Positions 25,246 to 33,324 are shown, numbered from the stretch's first letter. The stretch: DNA of 64,000 nt from Mucilaginibacter pankratovii (GCF_014773265.1 NZ_JACWMY010000001.1:1-64000); one strand, 5' to 3'. Notes: a model not told the origin generated them from the sequence alone. Made by a program: numbers and translations.

Positions 25246-26231
25246 TAAATATAACTTTCGCTATTAGTAAATAAGTCTACTCCATTTTGGTAGATTTGAT
25301 GCAATTGATCGTCGGTTAATAACTTAACTTTAGTTTCATGCTTAGCATAGTCTACCATGTATACAGCTAATTCACCTCGGGCATTCTCTAAAAAGTCGTT
25401 AAGTAAAAAAGGGCTGTGCGTAGCGATGAAATATTGATTATCGGTTTTAAATATCATTTCCTGAGTAATCTTAGAAATAAATGGCGGAAACGAGTGAGCT
25501 TCGGGCTCTTCAAACAACAACACCGAATTGGTATTACTTGCAATTGCTGTTTTGAAAAATATCATGCGTTGCAAAGTGTCGGCGATAGAATTGTAAGGCA
25601 CTAAGAAAATTTCATTCTTACCCTTTTCGGACTGTAATATCTTTAAGGTTTGGCTGGCTTTATCAAATACTAACGAGAGACCGTACTCTTCAAACCACGA
25701 CGATATTTCACTCAATAACGCCTCATCTTGTTCGATAACGGTCAATAAGTTTGGTCCGTAAGGCGGAATCAAATAACGTGCGTGCCCCCGTTTGAAATCG
25801 ACGTTATTAGAAAACGAATATTTTCTAATAAAAGACTTGCCATTCTCTTTTTTTATAGTTCGTAAATTTAAATGTTCATCGATAAGATAGTTTTGAGAAA
25901 CACCAGGCATATCTAATAAAACACTCAAGCCCAAAACACGATGGTAGTGCAGTTTTGCGTGACACCCGTCTGCCACTATGTGGGCGGTTTCGGCGAAATT
26001 ACCCTTATAAAACAATTCCGGTTCGCTTTGTGCCCGTACCAAATTTTTTATAGATCTAATTTTACTCTCTGCAAGAAAAGGCAATGAAAAAATAGAAAGC
26101 GCTTCCAATATATTTGATTTCCCTACGTTTGGTTTACCGATAAATAAATTAATGCGCTTGCAAGCCTTTATTTTGCAATCTTTTAGAGACTTAAAATTAG
26201 TAATATGTATATTTCTTAAAGGGATAGACAT
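25245..26231 (-). CDS. AAA-family ATPase (AAA15/AAA21, OLD-like)
   Basis: 328 aa. The N-terminus reads ITNFKSLKDCKI, then Walker A GKPNVGKSN (32-40), the ABC-like arrangement of RecF/SMC-type ATPases. Near the C-terminus come Walker B SVLLFEEPEAHSFPP and the H-loop YFIATHSPFLLNDF. Such ATPases power many two-gene anti-phage cassettes together with a nuclease partner. It is the upstream gene of a two-gene minus-strand operon, with the smaller gene overlapping by one base. Base composition and the surrounding palindromic repeats suggest acquisition. Confidence 0.85.
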   Translation of the reverse strand: MSIPLRNIHITNFKSLKDCKIKACKRINLFIGKPNVGKSNILEALSIFSLPFLAESKIRSIKNLVRAQSEPELFYKGNFAETAHIVADGCHAKLHYHRVLGLSVLLDMPGVSQNYLIDEHLNLRTIKKENGKSFIRKYSFSNNVDFKRGHARYLIPPYGPNLLTVIEQDEALLSEISSWFEEYGLSLVFDKASQTLKILQSEKGKNEIFLVPYNSIADTLQRMIFFKTAIASNTNSVLLFEEPEAHSFPPFISKITQEMIFKTDNQYFIATHSPFLLNDFLENARGELAVYMVDYAKHETKVKLLTDDQLHQIYQNGVDLFTNSESYI

Positions 26232-26313
26232 TTCAAACGGTAAAAATTTAAAAGTACGTTAAATATTATAATTGATGCACTTTTTCTTTAAATACACACA
26301 AGCCTTCACCCCC

Positions 26314-26437
26314 CTACTGGTCGAAGTTTCTAACTTCGACCTAAAATGAGTTAAGCTTTCAGCTTAACCATTACAGCATCTACTACTGGTCGAAGTTTCC
26401 AACGTCGACCTATAATAAGTTAAGCTTTCAGCTTAAC
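26314..26437. repeat. Tandem double-hairpin repeat
   Basis: Two copies of a roughly 55-nt unit start at 26314 and 26383 (period 69 nt). Each holds two palindromes: GGTCGAAGTT/AACTTCGACC (one mismatch in copy 2) and GTTAAGCT/AGCTTAAC. The interval 26232-26554 upstream of the ATPase operon contains nothing else recognisable. Confidence 0.7.
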
Positions 26438-26554
26438 TATCACGTTATCCATCCGTATTCTCACCCTCTTCTGTTAAACTTTGTTAAATACCCCTCACGC
26501 CAATATTCATAAGAAATTTTATCGTTTCAAGTAAAATCAAAACTTACACATGTT

Positions 26555-26756
26555 ATGAAAACAGCAACAAAATTTTCAGCATTGGTATTTTCCGTGGCAC
26601 TATTGTTTTTTGGCACAAACAGCTTTGCGCAAAGCACAGCGAAGGGAAAATTCCGTTTGGTATGTATATCGTAAACCGTGTTAAGGTGCCTTTTAGCTCT
26701 ATGTACATGTTTAACATTGTCATTAAGCCCGCCGACACCGGGGAAACAGAATCACT
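26555..26756 (+). pseudogene. Possible frameshifted secreted-protein remnant
   Basis: An ATG at 26555 opens a convincing signal peptide (FSALVFSVALLFFGTNSFAQ) but the frame stops at 26672-26674 after 39 codons. In another frame the sequence goes on as KIPFGMYIVNRVKVPFSSMY and KPADTGETES, which reads like secreted protein. A single frameshift near 26645 would join them. It could also be a chance match; no full gene is seen. Confidence 0.3.
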
Positions 26757-26936
26757 TTACATCTCTGTAATAAGCGCTCTTATTTTGTTTACCAGGAACG
26801 TGGTTTCTGCAATATGATGCTCATTTAAGCGCTTATACCGTTCTTCCCATGATAAAGTATCATCATCTGCAAACTTTGGTACCTTTATCCATTTATAAGT
26901 ATTCAGGATGCTATTTTTCTCTTCTTCGGTTAGCAT
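26757..26936 (-). CDS. Small hypothetical protein
   Basis: 59 aa from the ATG at 26936; a start ten codons further upstream is possible but adds an Ile/Lys-rich stretch typical of untranslated DNA. The product is charged and helical (LTEEEKNSILNTYKW, WEERYKRLNEHHIAETTFL), without signal peptide or membrane segment. No family is recognised. Codon pattern and amino acid balance look like real protein. It stands alone between the pseudogene remnant and a hairpin repeat. Confidence 0.45.
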   Translation of the reverse strand: MLTEEEKNSILNTYKWIKVPKFADDDTLSWEERYKRLNEHHIAETTFLVNKIRALITEM

Positions 26937-27052
26937 AATATAATTTTTGATAGATATACTTATCACTGCACACGCTTCCTTTGACTTATGTCTTTCTTCC
27001 TTTTTTTCGTAAAAACACGGAAGTTTTCGTACATTTTTGTGAGCCTAAAACA

Positions 27053-27123
27053 AGGGTGTCCAGGTGCGTTCAGGGGTGTCTATGTGTGTCCAATCCGTCC
27101 ATAAAACAAAAACTGGACACCCT
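27053..27123. repeat. Inverted repeat upstream of the arginine decarboxylase gene
   Basis: AGGGTGTCCAG (27053-27063) and CTGGACACCCT (27113-27123) are perfect reverse complements; two further GGTGTC / GTGTCC copies lie between them. Whether it regulates the downstream gene is unknown. Confidence 0.5.
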
Positions 27124-27253
27124 GATAGGTGGGGCAATATTGGCTTAACCTTAACTTAACCTACACAAACAAATTACAATCCGCCTATAAATTACCCCAA
27201 CATTTTCGCAAAAAATCCGTTTAAAAATTACATTTTTGCCAAAATTTTAATAA

Positions 27254-28648
27254 ATGCAGAGTTACCAGGAATTTCTTGACTTAAGCGTTGGGTTCCCGCA
27301 GGATGGTTTCGAGATCATCGACGATGAACTTTACTTTCAGGACCTTAATTTAATGGAGATGATAGAAACGTATGGCACCCCCCTACGCTTCACTTATCTG
27401 CCCATGATCACCAAAAAGATACAGCAGGCAAAGCTGTTATTTCAGCAGGCCATTATCAAAAATAATTATCGCGGCAGCTATAAATATTGCTATTGCACCA
27501 AAAGTTCGCACTTCAGACACATTGTAGAGGAAGCGCTGAAGAATGAGATCCACCTGGAAACATCCTCGGCCTTTGACATGCCGATGATAGATGCCCTGGA
27601 GAAAAAAGGTGCATTGAACAAAGATGTTACCGTGATCTGTAATGGCTTTAAAACCTTCCAGTACAAAACGTATATCATTGATATGCTTCACGATGGGTTT
27701 AAAAATATCATCCCGGTATTGGATAATAAGGAAGAATTTAACCTGTACGACGATGAGATAGAAATGGAAACCCCGTGCAACCTCGGCATCCGTATAGCGG
27801 CAGAAGAGCAGCCCGATTCGCAGTTCTATACTTCGCGCCTTGGTGTGCGTATGGAGGATGTGATTGACTTTTATCATAATAAGATAGAGGATAACCCTAA
27901 CTTCCAGGTAAAACTGCTGCATTTCTTCATCAACTCGGGTATCTCTGATACACCGTATTACTGGAATGAACTGGAGAAATACGTTACGCTTTACTGCAAA
28001 TTTAAAAAGGTGAACCCTGCGCTGGATACGCTGGATATCGGTGGCGGTATGCCTTTTAAAGATTCACTGGTGTTTGATTTTGATTACGAGTACATGATCA
28101 ACGAGATCGTGAGCCGTATTAAAGAGATCTGCGCCGAGCATGATACCATGGAGCCGGATATCATTACCGAATTTGGCAAATACACCGTGGCCGAAGCTTC
28201 GGGCATATTATATAAGGTCCTCGGCCGTAAGCAACAAAATGACCGCGAGCGCTGGCTGATGCTGGATGGCAGCTTTATTACCAATTTGCCGGATGTTTGG
28301 GCATTGAACCAAAAATACATCCTGCTGCCGATAAACAACTGGGACAACGAATACGAGCGCGTAAACCTTGGCGGCATCACCTGCGACGGGCAGGATTACT
28401 ACAACCAGGAGGCCCACATGAACAGCGTGTTTATGCCGAAGACCCGTAAGGTGCAATACCTCGGTTTCTTCAATACAGGCGCTTACCAGGAAGTTTTGAG
28501 CGGTTACGGTGGTATCCACCATTGTCTGTTACCATCCCCTAAGCATGTTATCATCCGCAGAAACAGGGATGAAACCTTCAACTTTGAAGTATTTGGCGAA
28601 GAGCAGAACAGTAAGCAGGTATTGAAAATACTGGGCTATACTACTTAA
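27254..28648 (+). CDS. speA: Arginine decarboxylase (Bacteroidota type)
   Basis: 464 aa. It has the alanine-racemase-like barrel of group IV PLP decarboxylases: the PLP-lysine strand is YKYCYCTKSSHF, the glycine-rich phosphate loop is LDIGGGMPF, and the C-terminal domain shows NLGGITCDGQDYYNQE. The enzyme decarboxylates arginine to agmatine, the first step of polyamine synthesis. It is much shorter than E. coli SpeA (about 660 aa), as usual in Bacteroidota. It is followed by a clear terminator and is probably monocistronic. It is the third arginine-consuming enzyme candidate in 8 kb. Confidence 0.85.
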   Translation: MQSYQEFLDLSVGFPQDGFEIIDDELYFQDLNLMEMIETYGTPLRFTYLPMITKKIQQAKLLFQQAIIKNNYRGSYKYCYCTKSSHFRHIVEEALKNEIHLETSSAFDMPMIDALEKKGALNKDVTVICNGFKTFQYKTYIIDMLHDGFKNIIPVLDNKEEFNLYDDEIEMETPCNLGIRIAAEEQPDSQFYTSRLGVRMEDVIDFYHNKIEDNPNFQVKLLHFFINSGISDTPYYWNELEKYVTLYCKFKKVNPALDTLDIGGGMPFKDSLVFDFDYEYMINEIVSRIKEICAEHDTMEPDIITEFGKYTVAEASGILYKVLGRKQQNDRERWLMLDGSFITNLPDVWALNQKYILLPINNWDNEYERVNLGGITCDGQDYYNQEAHMNSVFMPKTRKVQYLGFFNTGAYQEVLSGYGGIHHCLLPSPKHVIIRRNRDETFNFEVFGEEQNSKQVLKILGYTT

Positions 28649-28668
28649 ACTTTGCCTGAGATATGTTG

Positions 28669-28698
28669 AAAGCACTGCCGAAAGGCGGTGCTTTTTTT
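28669..28698 (+). terminator. Intrinsic terminator after speA
   Basis: AAAGCACTGCC (28669-28679), a GAAA loop and GGCGGTGCTTT (28684-28694), followed by T residues; one G-T wobble in the stem. Confidence 0.8.
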
Positions 28699-28782
28699 GT
28701 TTCTATCCTCTACTGCCGCGTCATCCAAACATCGCATCCATATTTTTTTAAAATAAATTCTACTATTCCCCTATAGTATGTA

Positions 28783-28790
28783 TATATTTG
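28783..28790 (+). promoter_or_regulatory. -7 box of the sulfate-assimilation operon
   Basis: TATATTTG is an exact TAnnTTTG match, 14 nt before the ATG of the leader peptide at 28805. The upstream TTTG element is not evident, which may mean that an activator is needed. Confidence 0.6.
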
Positions 28791-28804
28791 GGGTATAATA
28801 ATAA

Positions 28805-28876
28805 ATGAAAACAAATTTTACACACAAAACCACCCTGATGTATTGCTGTATGCGAAGCGATAGGCCGTGGTTGTAA
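28805..28876 (+). CDS. Cysteine-containing leader peptide of the sulfate-assimilation operon
   Basis: A 23-codon frame runs from ATG 28805 to TAA 28874-28876; its second half reads LMYCCMRSDRPWL, with tandem Cys codons TGC TGT at 28844-28849. It starts just downstream of a -7 box and ends 21 nt before the left arm of an intrinsic terminator, with the structural genes of cysteine-sulfur assimilation behind. This is the arrangement of an amino-acid attenuator: scarcity of Cys-tRNA would stall the ribosome at the Cys codons. The peptide itself probably has no function after synthesis. Its tail could also be a nascent-chain arrest sequence. Confidence 0.7.
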   Translation: MKTNFTHKTTLMYCCMRSDRPWL

Positions 28877-28928
28877 GTATGTAGAATAGAAATATATGCC
28901 TCTTCAGCCACAGCGAAGGGGCTTTTTT
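28867..28928 (+). promoter_or_regulatory. Attenuator: antiterminator helix competing with an intrinsic terminator
   Basis: Terminator: GCCTCTTC (28898-28905) pairs with GAAGGGGC (28915-28922; one wobble), then six T. Competing helix: GTGGTTG (28867-28873, the last codons of the leader peptide) can pair over 7 bp with CAGCCAC (28905-28911), sequestering the last base of the terminator's left arm and its loop. A ribosome stalled at the Cys codons leaves 28867-28873 free; one that reaches the stop codon covers it and lets the terminator form. Confidence 0.65.
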
Positions 28929-28953
28929 ATACTTAACTAAATTAGATACTGAT

Positions 28954-31047
28954 ATGCAGAGCTTCAGGACCGAACTGGAGAACCCGATAGTTGAACAAGA
29001 CATTATCGACCTGGAAAGGAAGATCCGCGCGTTCCGTGAGGGTAAGATACATGATGAAAAGTTCCGCAGCTTGCGTTTAGCACGTGGTGTTTACGGCCAA
29101 AGGCAGCCCGGCGTGCAGATGGTGCGTATTAAATTGCCCTTTGGTAAGGTTACTTTTAAGCAATTATTAAAGATAGCCGATATCTCCGATGAATACGGAA
29201 GCGGCAACCTGCACCTCACCACCCGCCAGGATATCCAGATCCATTACGTAAGTCTTGACCGCACCCCACAGCTTTGGGCCGAATTGGAGCGCGACGATAT
29301 CACGCTTCGCGAAGCATGCGGTAATACCGTTAGGAACGTAACCTCATCCCCTACTTCGGGCATCGACCCTAAGGAGCCTTTTGATGTTTCACCTTACGCG
29401 CAGGCTACGTTTGAGTATTTTTTAAGGAATCCCATCTGCCAGGAAATGGGCCGTAAGTTTAAGATCTCCTTCTCCTCAAGCGATGAGGATACCGCTTTCT
29501 CTTATATTCACGATCTGGGTTTTATCCCTAAACTAAATGAAAATGGCGAACGCGGCTTTAAAGTAATGCTTGGCGGCGGACTTGGCGCACAGCCACTATT
29601 AGCCAGCCAGGTTGAAGATTTCCTGCCGGAAGATCAGTTGATACCATATACCGAGGCTATCATCCGCGTGTTCGACCGTTATGGCGAGCGCAACAACCGC
29701 AACAAAGCCCGCCTAAAATATTTGATCCAGAAGATAGGTTTAGCGGAAGTGCTTCGCCTTGCTAAAGAAGAGCGCACGGCCATCAAAGTAAAAACCTATC
29801 CTATCAACCGCGATACTGTTCCCACTCCCGCTTTGCCGGAGGTAACTGAGTATCCGGCGATAGATATTACCAACCCATTCCGCTATGAGCAGTGGTTGGC
29901 CACAAATGTTTTCGAACAGAAACAAGAAGGTTTCTTTGGCGTGTTTATTAAAGTACCGGTTGGCGATATCCCTACCGATGTTGCGCGTAAACTTGTTGCG
30001 GCCATCCGCCCTTACGTTGGCGATGAGATCCGCATCACGCAAAACCAGGGTTTACTTTTAAAATTCATCCGCAAGGAAGCTTTACCCGCATTATACGAAG
30101 GCTTAAATGTTTTAGACTTTGCAGCGCCGGGTTTTGATAGCATAGCCGATGTAACTACCTGCCCGGGTACCGATACTTGCAACCTGGGCATCAGCAACAG
30201 CATGACGATGGCCAAGGTGCTGGAAGATGTGATCTATAATGAATATGAGGACCTGATTTACAACCGCGAGATCAAGATAAAAATAAGTGGCTGTATGAAT
30301 AGCTGCGGTCAGCATGGTTTGGCACACATTGGCTTTCATGGCAGTTCGCTAAAAGCGGGTGCAAAAGTATTACCATCTGTACAGGTTATGCTCGGCGGCG
30401 GCACTGTAGGCAACGGCGTAGGCCGTGCTGCCGAGCGCGTGATAAAAGTACCATCAAAAAGAGCTACCGACGTTTTAAGGCTGATATTGAATGATTACAA
30501 GAACTTGTCGCTACAGGATGAAACCTACCACGCCTATTACGACAGGCAAGGAAAGGACTACTTCTACCGGATGTTGAAACCGCTTGCGGATCTGACAACC
30601 CTAACTGACGATGAGTTTGTAGACTGGGGCCACCAGGAAACTTACGTAAGCGCTATTGGCGTGGGTGAGTGCGCGGGGGTGATCATCGATCTGGTTGCTA
30701 CGCTCCTATTCGAAAGCGAAGAAAAATTGGGCTGGGCAAACGGCGCTTACGCAAAAGGTTTGTGGAGCGATGCCATCTATCACTCCTATAACACCATGAT
30801 CAGCGCGGCCAAGGCTTTATTGCTTGATAAAGGTGTAAACAGCAGTACCCAATCGGGCGTAATAAAAGAATTTGATAACAACTATATAGCGACGGGCGAA
30901 ATAGCCTTCGACGGCACATTTAACGACCTGGTACTACAGATAAATAAAAACGAACCATCCCAAGCATTTGCAACGGCCTATAAACAACAGGCCACAGCAT
31001 TTTTGCAAACGGTTAAAGATAAAAGAGAGGCGGTGTTACAATCATGA
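28954..31047 (+). CDS. Sulfite reductase hemoprotein with C-terminal HEPN-like domain
   Basis: 697 aa. Residues 1-560 form the two-fold nitrite/sulfite reductase architecture. The 4Fe-4S/siroheme cysteines are C403 and C409 (TCPGTDTC) and C447-x3-C451 (GCMNSC). The final 120 residues (LGWANGAYAKGLWSDAIYHSYN...) are a HEPN-like helical domain without the R-x4-6-H nuclease motif. Its place at the head of cobA, siroheme synthase and cysH-D-N makes sulfite to sulfide reduction the likely reaction rather than nitrite reduction. It lies behind an attenuator. The next ATG overlaps its stop by 4 bp. Confidence 0.88.
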   Translation: MQSFRTELENPIVEQDIIDLERKIRAFREGKIHDEKFRSLRLARGVYGQRQPGVQMVRIKLPFGKVTFKQLLKIADISDEYGSGNLHLTTRQDIQIHYVSLDRTPQLWAELERDDITLREACGNTVRNVTSSPTSGIDPKEPFDVSPYAQATFEYFLRNPICQEMGRKFKISFSSSDEDTAFSYIHDLGFIPKLNENGERGFKVMLGGGLGAQPLLASQVEDFLPEDQLIPYTEAIIRVFDRYGERNNRNKARLKYLIQKIGLAEVLRLAKEERTAIKVKTYPINRDTVPTPALPEVTEYPAIDITNPFRYEQWLATNVFEQKQEGFFGVFIKVPVGDIPTDVARKLVAAIRPYVGDEIRITQNQGLLLKFIRKEALPALYEGLNVLDFAAPGFDSIADVTTCPGTDTCNLGISNSMTMAKVLEDVIYNEYEDLIYNREIKIKISGCMNSCGQHGLAHIGFHGSSLKAGAKVLPSVQVMLGGGTVGNGVGRAAERVIKVPSKRATDVLRLILNDYKNLSLQDETYHAYYDRQGKDYFYRMLKPLADLTTLTDDEFVDWGHQETYVSAIGVGECAGVIIDLVATLLFESEEKLGWANGAYAKGLWSDAIYHSYNTMISAAKALLLDKGVNSSTQSGVIKEFDNNYIATGEIAFDGTFNDLVLQINKNEPSQAFATAYKQQATAFLQTVKDKREAVLQS

Positions 31048-31835
31048 TACAAACTCAAACCAGAACTGCAGTTAAAGAACCACGCATTACCCTTGTTGGT
31101 GCGGGCCCCGGCGATGCCGAACTCATCACCATAAAAGGCATCAAAGCCTTACAAACCGCCGATGTGGTTTTGTACGATGCTTTAGTGAACGAAGAATTAT
31201 TAGAATTTGCCCCGGAACACGCTACCAAAGTGTATGTTGGCAAGCGCAGCGGCGACCATTCCTTCTCGCAGGAGAACATCAACAAATTAATGATTGATTA
31301 CGCGCTGAATTACGGCCACGTGGTACGTTTAAAAGGCGGCGATCCGTTTGTATTCGGTCGTGGTTACGAGGAATTGGACCATGCTGCCGATTACAGTATC
31401 CCGGCGCAGGTTATCCCTGGCATTTCCAGCTCTATAGGCGTGCCCGGTTTACAGGGCATCCCGGTTACTCACCGCGGTTTAAGCGAGAGTTTTTGGGTAG
31501 TTACCGGCACCACCAGCGATGGTAAGGTTTCTGCCGACCTGTACGAAGCTGCTAAGACCAAAGCTACCGTTGTAGTGCTGATGGGTATACACAAACTGGC
31601 CGAAATTGCAGAAATATTTAAAAGCGAAGGCAAACACAGGCTGCCTGTTGCCGTAATACAAAGTGGCAGCACCGATAACGAAAAAGTTGTGGTTGGCGTG
31701 GTAAGCACCATTGCCGAAGTTGCCGAAGAGAATGGAATTACTTCTCCGGCTTTAATTGTATTTGGCGAGGTAGTATCTTTACATCCGAAGTTTCAGCCTA
31801 TCAGGGAGTTTTATGACATTGTTGCCCAGGAATAA
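31044..31835 (+). CDS. cobA: Uroporphyrinogen-III C-methyltransferase
   Basis: 263 aa. SUMT signatures are plain: VGAGPGDAELITIKGIKAL at the N-terminus, VRLKGGDPFVFGRGYEEL, and VIPGISSSIGVPGLQGIPVTHRG. The enzyme transfers two methyl groups from SAM to uroporphyrinogen III, making precorrin-2 for siroheme. It starts within the last codons of the sulfite reductase gene (ATGA overlap) and its end overlaps the next gene by 23 bp. In this operon it supplies the siroheme of the reductase. Confidence 0.93.
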   Translation: MIQTQTRTAVKEPRITLVGAGPGDAELITIKGIKALQTADVVLYDALVNEELLEFAPEHATKVYVGKRSGDHSFSQENINKLMIDYALNYGHVVRLKGGDPFVFGRGYEELDHAADYSIPAQVIPGISSSIGVPGLQGIPVTHRGLSESFWVVTGTTSDGKVSADLYEAAKTKATVVVLMGIHKLAEIAEIFKSEGKHRLPVAVIQSGSTDNEKVVVGVVSTIAEVAEENGITSPALIVFGEVVSLHPKFQPIREFYDIVAQE

Positions 31836-33324
31836 GAATTTAACAGAGGTGCCACCTCCAAAACCACAGGGCAACCAATTGTTCCCGGTATTTTTGAAGC
31901 TGGAGAACCTGCATACGGTGCTGGTTGGCGGCGGTAATGTTGGCTTGGAAAAGCTAACGGCTATGCTGCAGAACAGCCCCAATGCAGCTATAACCGTTAT
32001 TTCTAAAACATTTCTCCCCCAAATAGAAGAGCTGGCTGCAGGTAACCCAAAGCTTACCATCATCCAAAAAGCATTTGCAGATACCGACCTTGATGGCGCA
32101 GACCTGGCCATGGCGGCAACAAACGATGCCGAACTAAACAGGTATATCCGCCAGTCGGCACATGACCGTAAGCTGCTGGTTAACGTAGCGGATAAACCCG
32201 ATCTTTGCGATTTTTACCTCGGCTCCATCGTACAAAAAGGCGATCTGAAGATAGGGATCTCCACAAATGGTAAATCGCCTACGGTTGCTAAACGGTTAAA
32301 AGAAGTTTTAAACGAGGCCTTACCTGCCGAACTGGATACCACTTTGCAGCAAATGAGCGAGATCAGGAATAGCCTCTCGGGCGATTTTGCTTATAAAGTT
32401 CAGGAACTAAACAGGGTTACCGCAGTGTTAATAGGCGGAGAAAAACCACCAAGCAACAACAATTTAAAGCTGGCTGTTTGGGGTACGTTTGTTGCCTTCC
32501 TTGCTATTACCATCACAGCCTTGTGGTCAAAAGAACCAGGCTTCCAGGCCTTTGTGGCAAATATCAACCCGGTTTTCTATTACTTTTTAGCCGCTGGGTT
32601 TGTTTTTGCAATGATAGACGGTGCAATCGGCATGTCGTACGGAGTTACCTCTACTACATTTTCCTTATCCATGGGCATCCCTCCTGCTTCGGCAAGTATG
32701 GGTGTTCACTTATCGGAAATTATGAGCAATGGTATAGCCGGCTGGATGCACTACCGCATGGGCAACGTAAACTGGAAACTGTTTAAGTTATTGCTTGTTC
32801 CAGGTATAATTGGTGCGGTAACCGGGGCATATCTGTTATCGTCTTTAGAGCACTACGCGCAATACACCAAACCACTCGTATCGTTATACACACTAATATT
32901 GGGTTTTGTAATTTTAACAAAAGCCATTAATCTTAACCGTAAGCGTACTTCCGGCAAAATAAAAAACATCAGCCTTTTGGGCCTTGGTGGCGGTTTTATT
33001 GATGCAGTTGGTGGTGGCGGCTGGGGTTCAATCGTATTATCAACGCTGATAGCCGGTGGCCGCCATCCCCGTTTCTCATTGGGTACTGTAAAACTATCCC
33101 GTTTCTTTATTGCACTTACCAGTTCATTAACATTTATTACCATGCTTAATGGCAAGCATTGGGAAGCCGTAGCGGGTCTGGTTATCGGCAGCGCTTTAGC
33201 ATCGCCTATAGCTGCGCGTATTTCTAATAAAATATCTGCAAAAGCCATTATGTTCTCGGTAGCTGTTATCGTTATCCTCATAAGCTTCAGAAGCATCATC
33301 AATTTTGCACTCAAATTAATATAG
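31813..33324 (+). CDS. Siroheme synthase (precorrin-2 dehydrogenase) fused to a TauE/SafE-type transporter
   Basis: 503 aa in two parts. Residues about 20-210 are the CysG N-terminal/Met8p-type domain, with FLKLENLHTVLVGGGNVGLEK (NAD-binding GGGNVG) and IGISTNGKSPTVAKRLKE. It oxidises precorrin-2 and inserts iron. After residue 215 come about eight membrane helices with MIDGAIGMSYG, FIDAVGGGGWGSIV and SRFFIALTSS, the two half-repeats of the TSUP (TauE/SafE) transporter family. The transporter half may move sulfite or another sulfur oxyanion. The frame is continuous, so this is a true fusion. It overlaps both neighbouring genes. Confidence 0.88.
   Translation: MTLLPRNKNLTEVPPPKPQGNQLFPVFLKLENLHTVLVGGGNVGLEKLTAMLQNSPNAAITVISKTFLPQIEELAAGNPKLTIIQKAFADTDLDGADLAMAATNDAELNRYIRQSAHDRKLLVNVADKPDLCDFYLGSIVQKGDLKIGISTNGKSPTVAKRLKEVLNEALPAELDTTLQQMSEIRNSLSGDFAYKVQELNRVTAVLIGGEKPPSNNNLKLAVWGTFVAFLAITITALWSKEPGFQAFVANINPVFYYFLAAGFVFAMIDGAIGMSYGVTSTTFSLSMGIPPASASMGVHLSEIMSNGIAGWMHYRMGNVNWKLFKLLLVPGIIGAVTGAYLLSSLEHYAQYTKPLVSLYTLILGFVILTKAINLNRKRTSGKIKNISLLGLGGGFIDAVGGGGWGSIVLSTLIAGGRHPRFSLGTVKLSRFFIALTSSLTFITMLNGKHWEAVAGLVIGSALASPIAARISNKISAKAIMFSVAVIVILISFRSIINFALKLI

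Noticed and set aside
24718..26231. Naming the ATPase pair PARIS, Septu or RloAB
   Set aside because: The ATPase fits several systems, but the 175-aa partner has neither a clear DUF4435 domain, an HNH motif nor the RloB pattern, so a specific name is not supported.
26314..26437. CRISPR array
   Set aside because: Only two units, each itself a double hairpin, with period 69 nt and no variable spacers of constant length; no cas genes nearby.
26555..26674. Functional 39-aa secreted peptide
   Set aside because: The coding sense seems to continue in another frame after the stop, so a remnant is more likely; kept only as a low-confidence pseudogene.
28797..28953. SAM riboswitch before the sulfur operon
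   Set aside because: The leader is short, the conserved SAM-I or SAM-II core is not seen, and the ORF plus competing helices account for the sequence.
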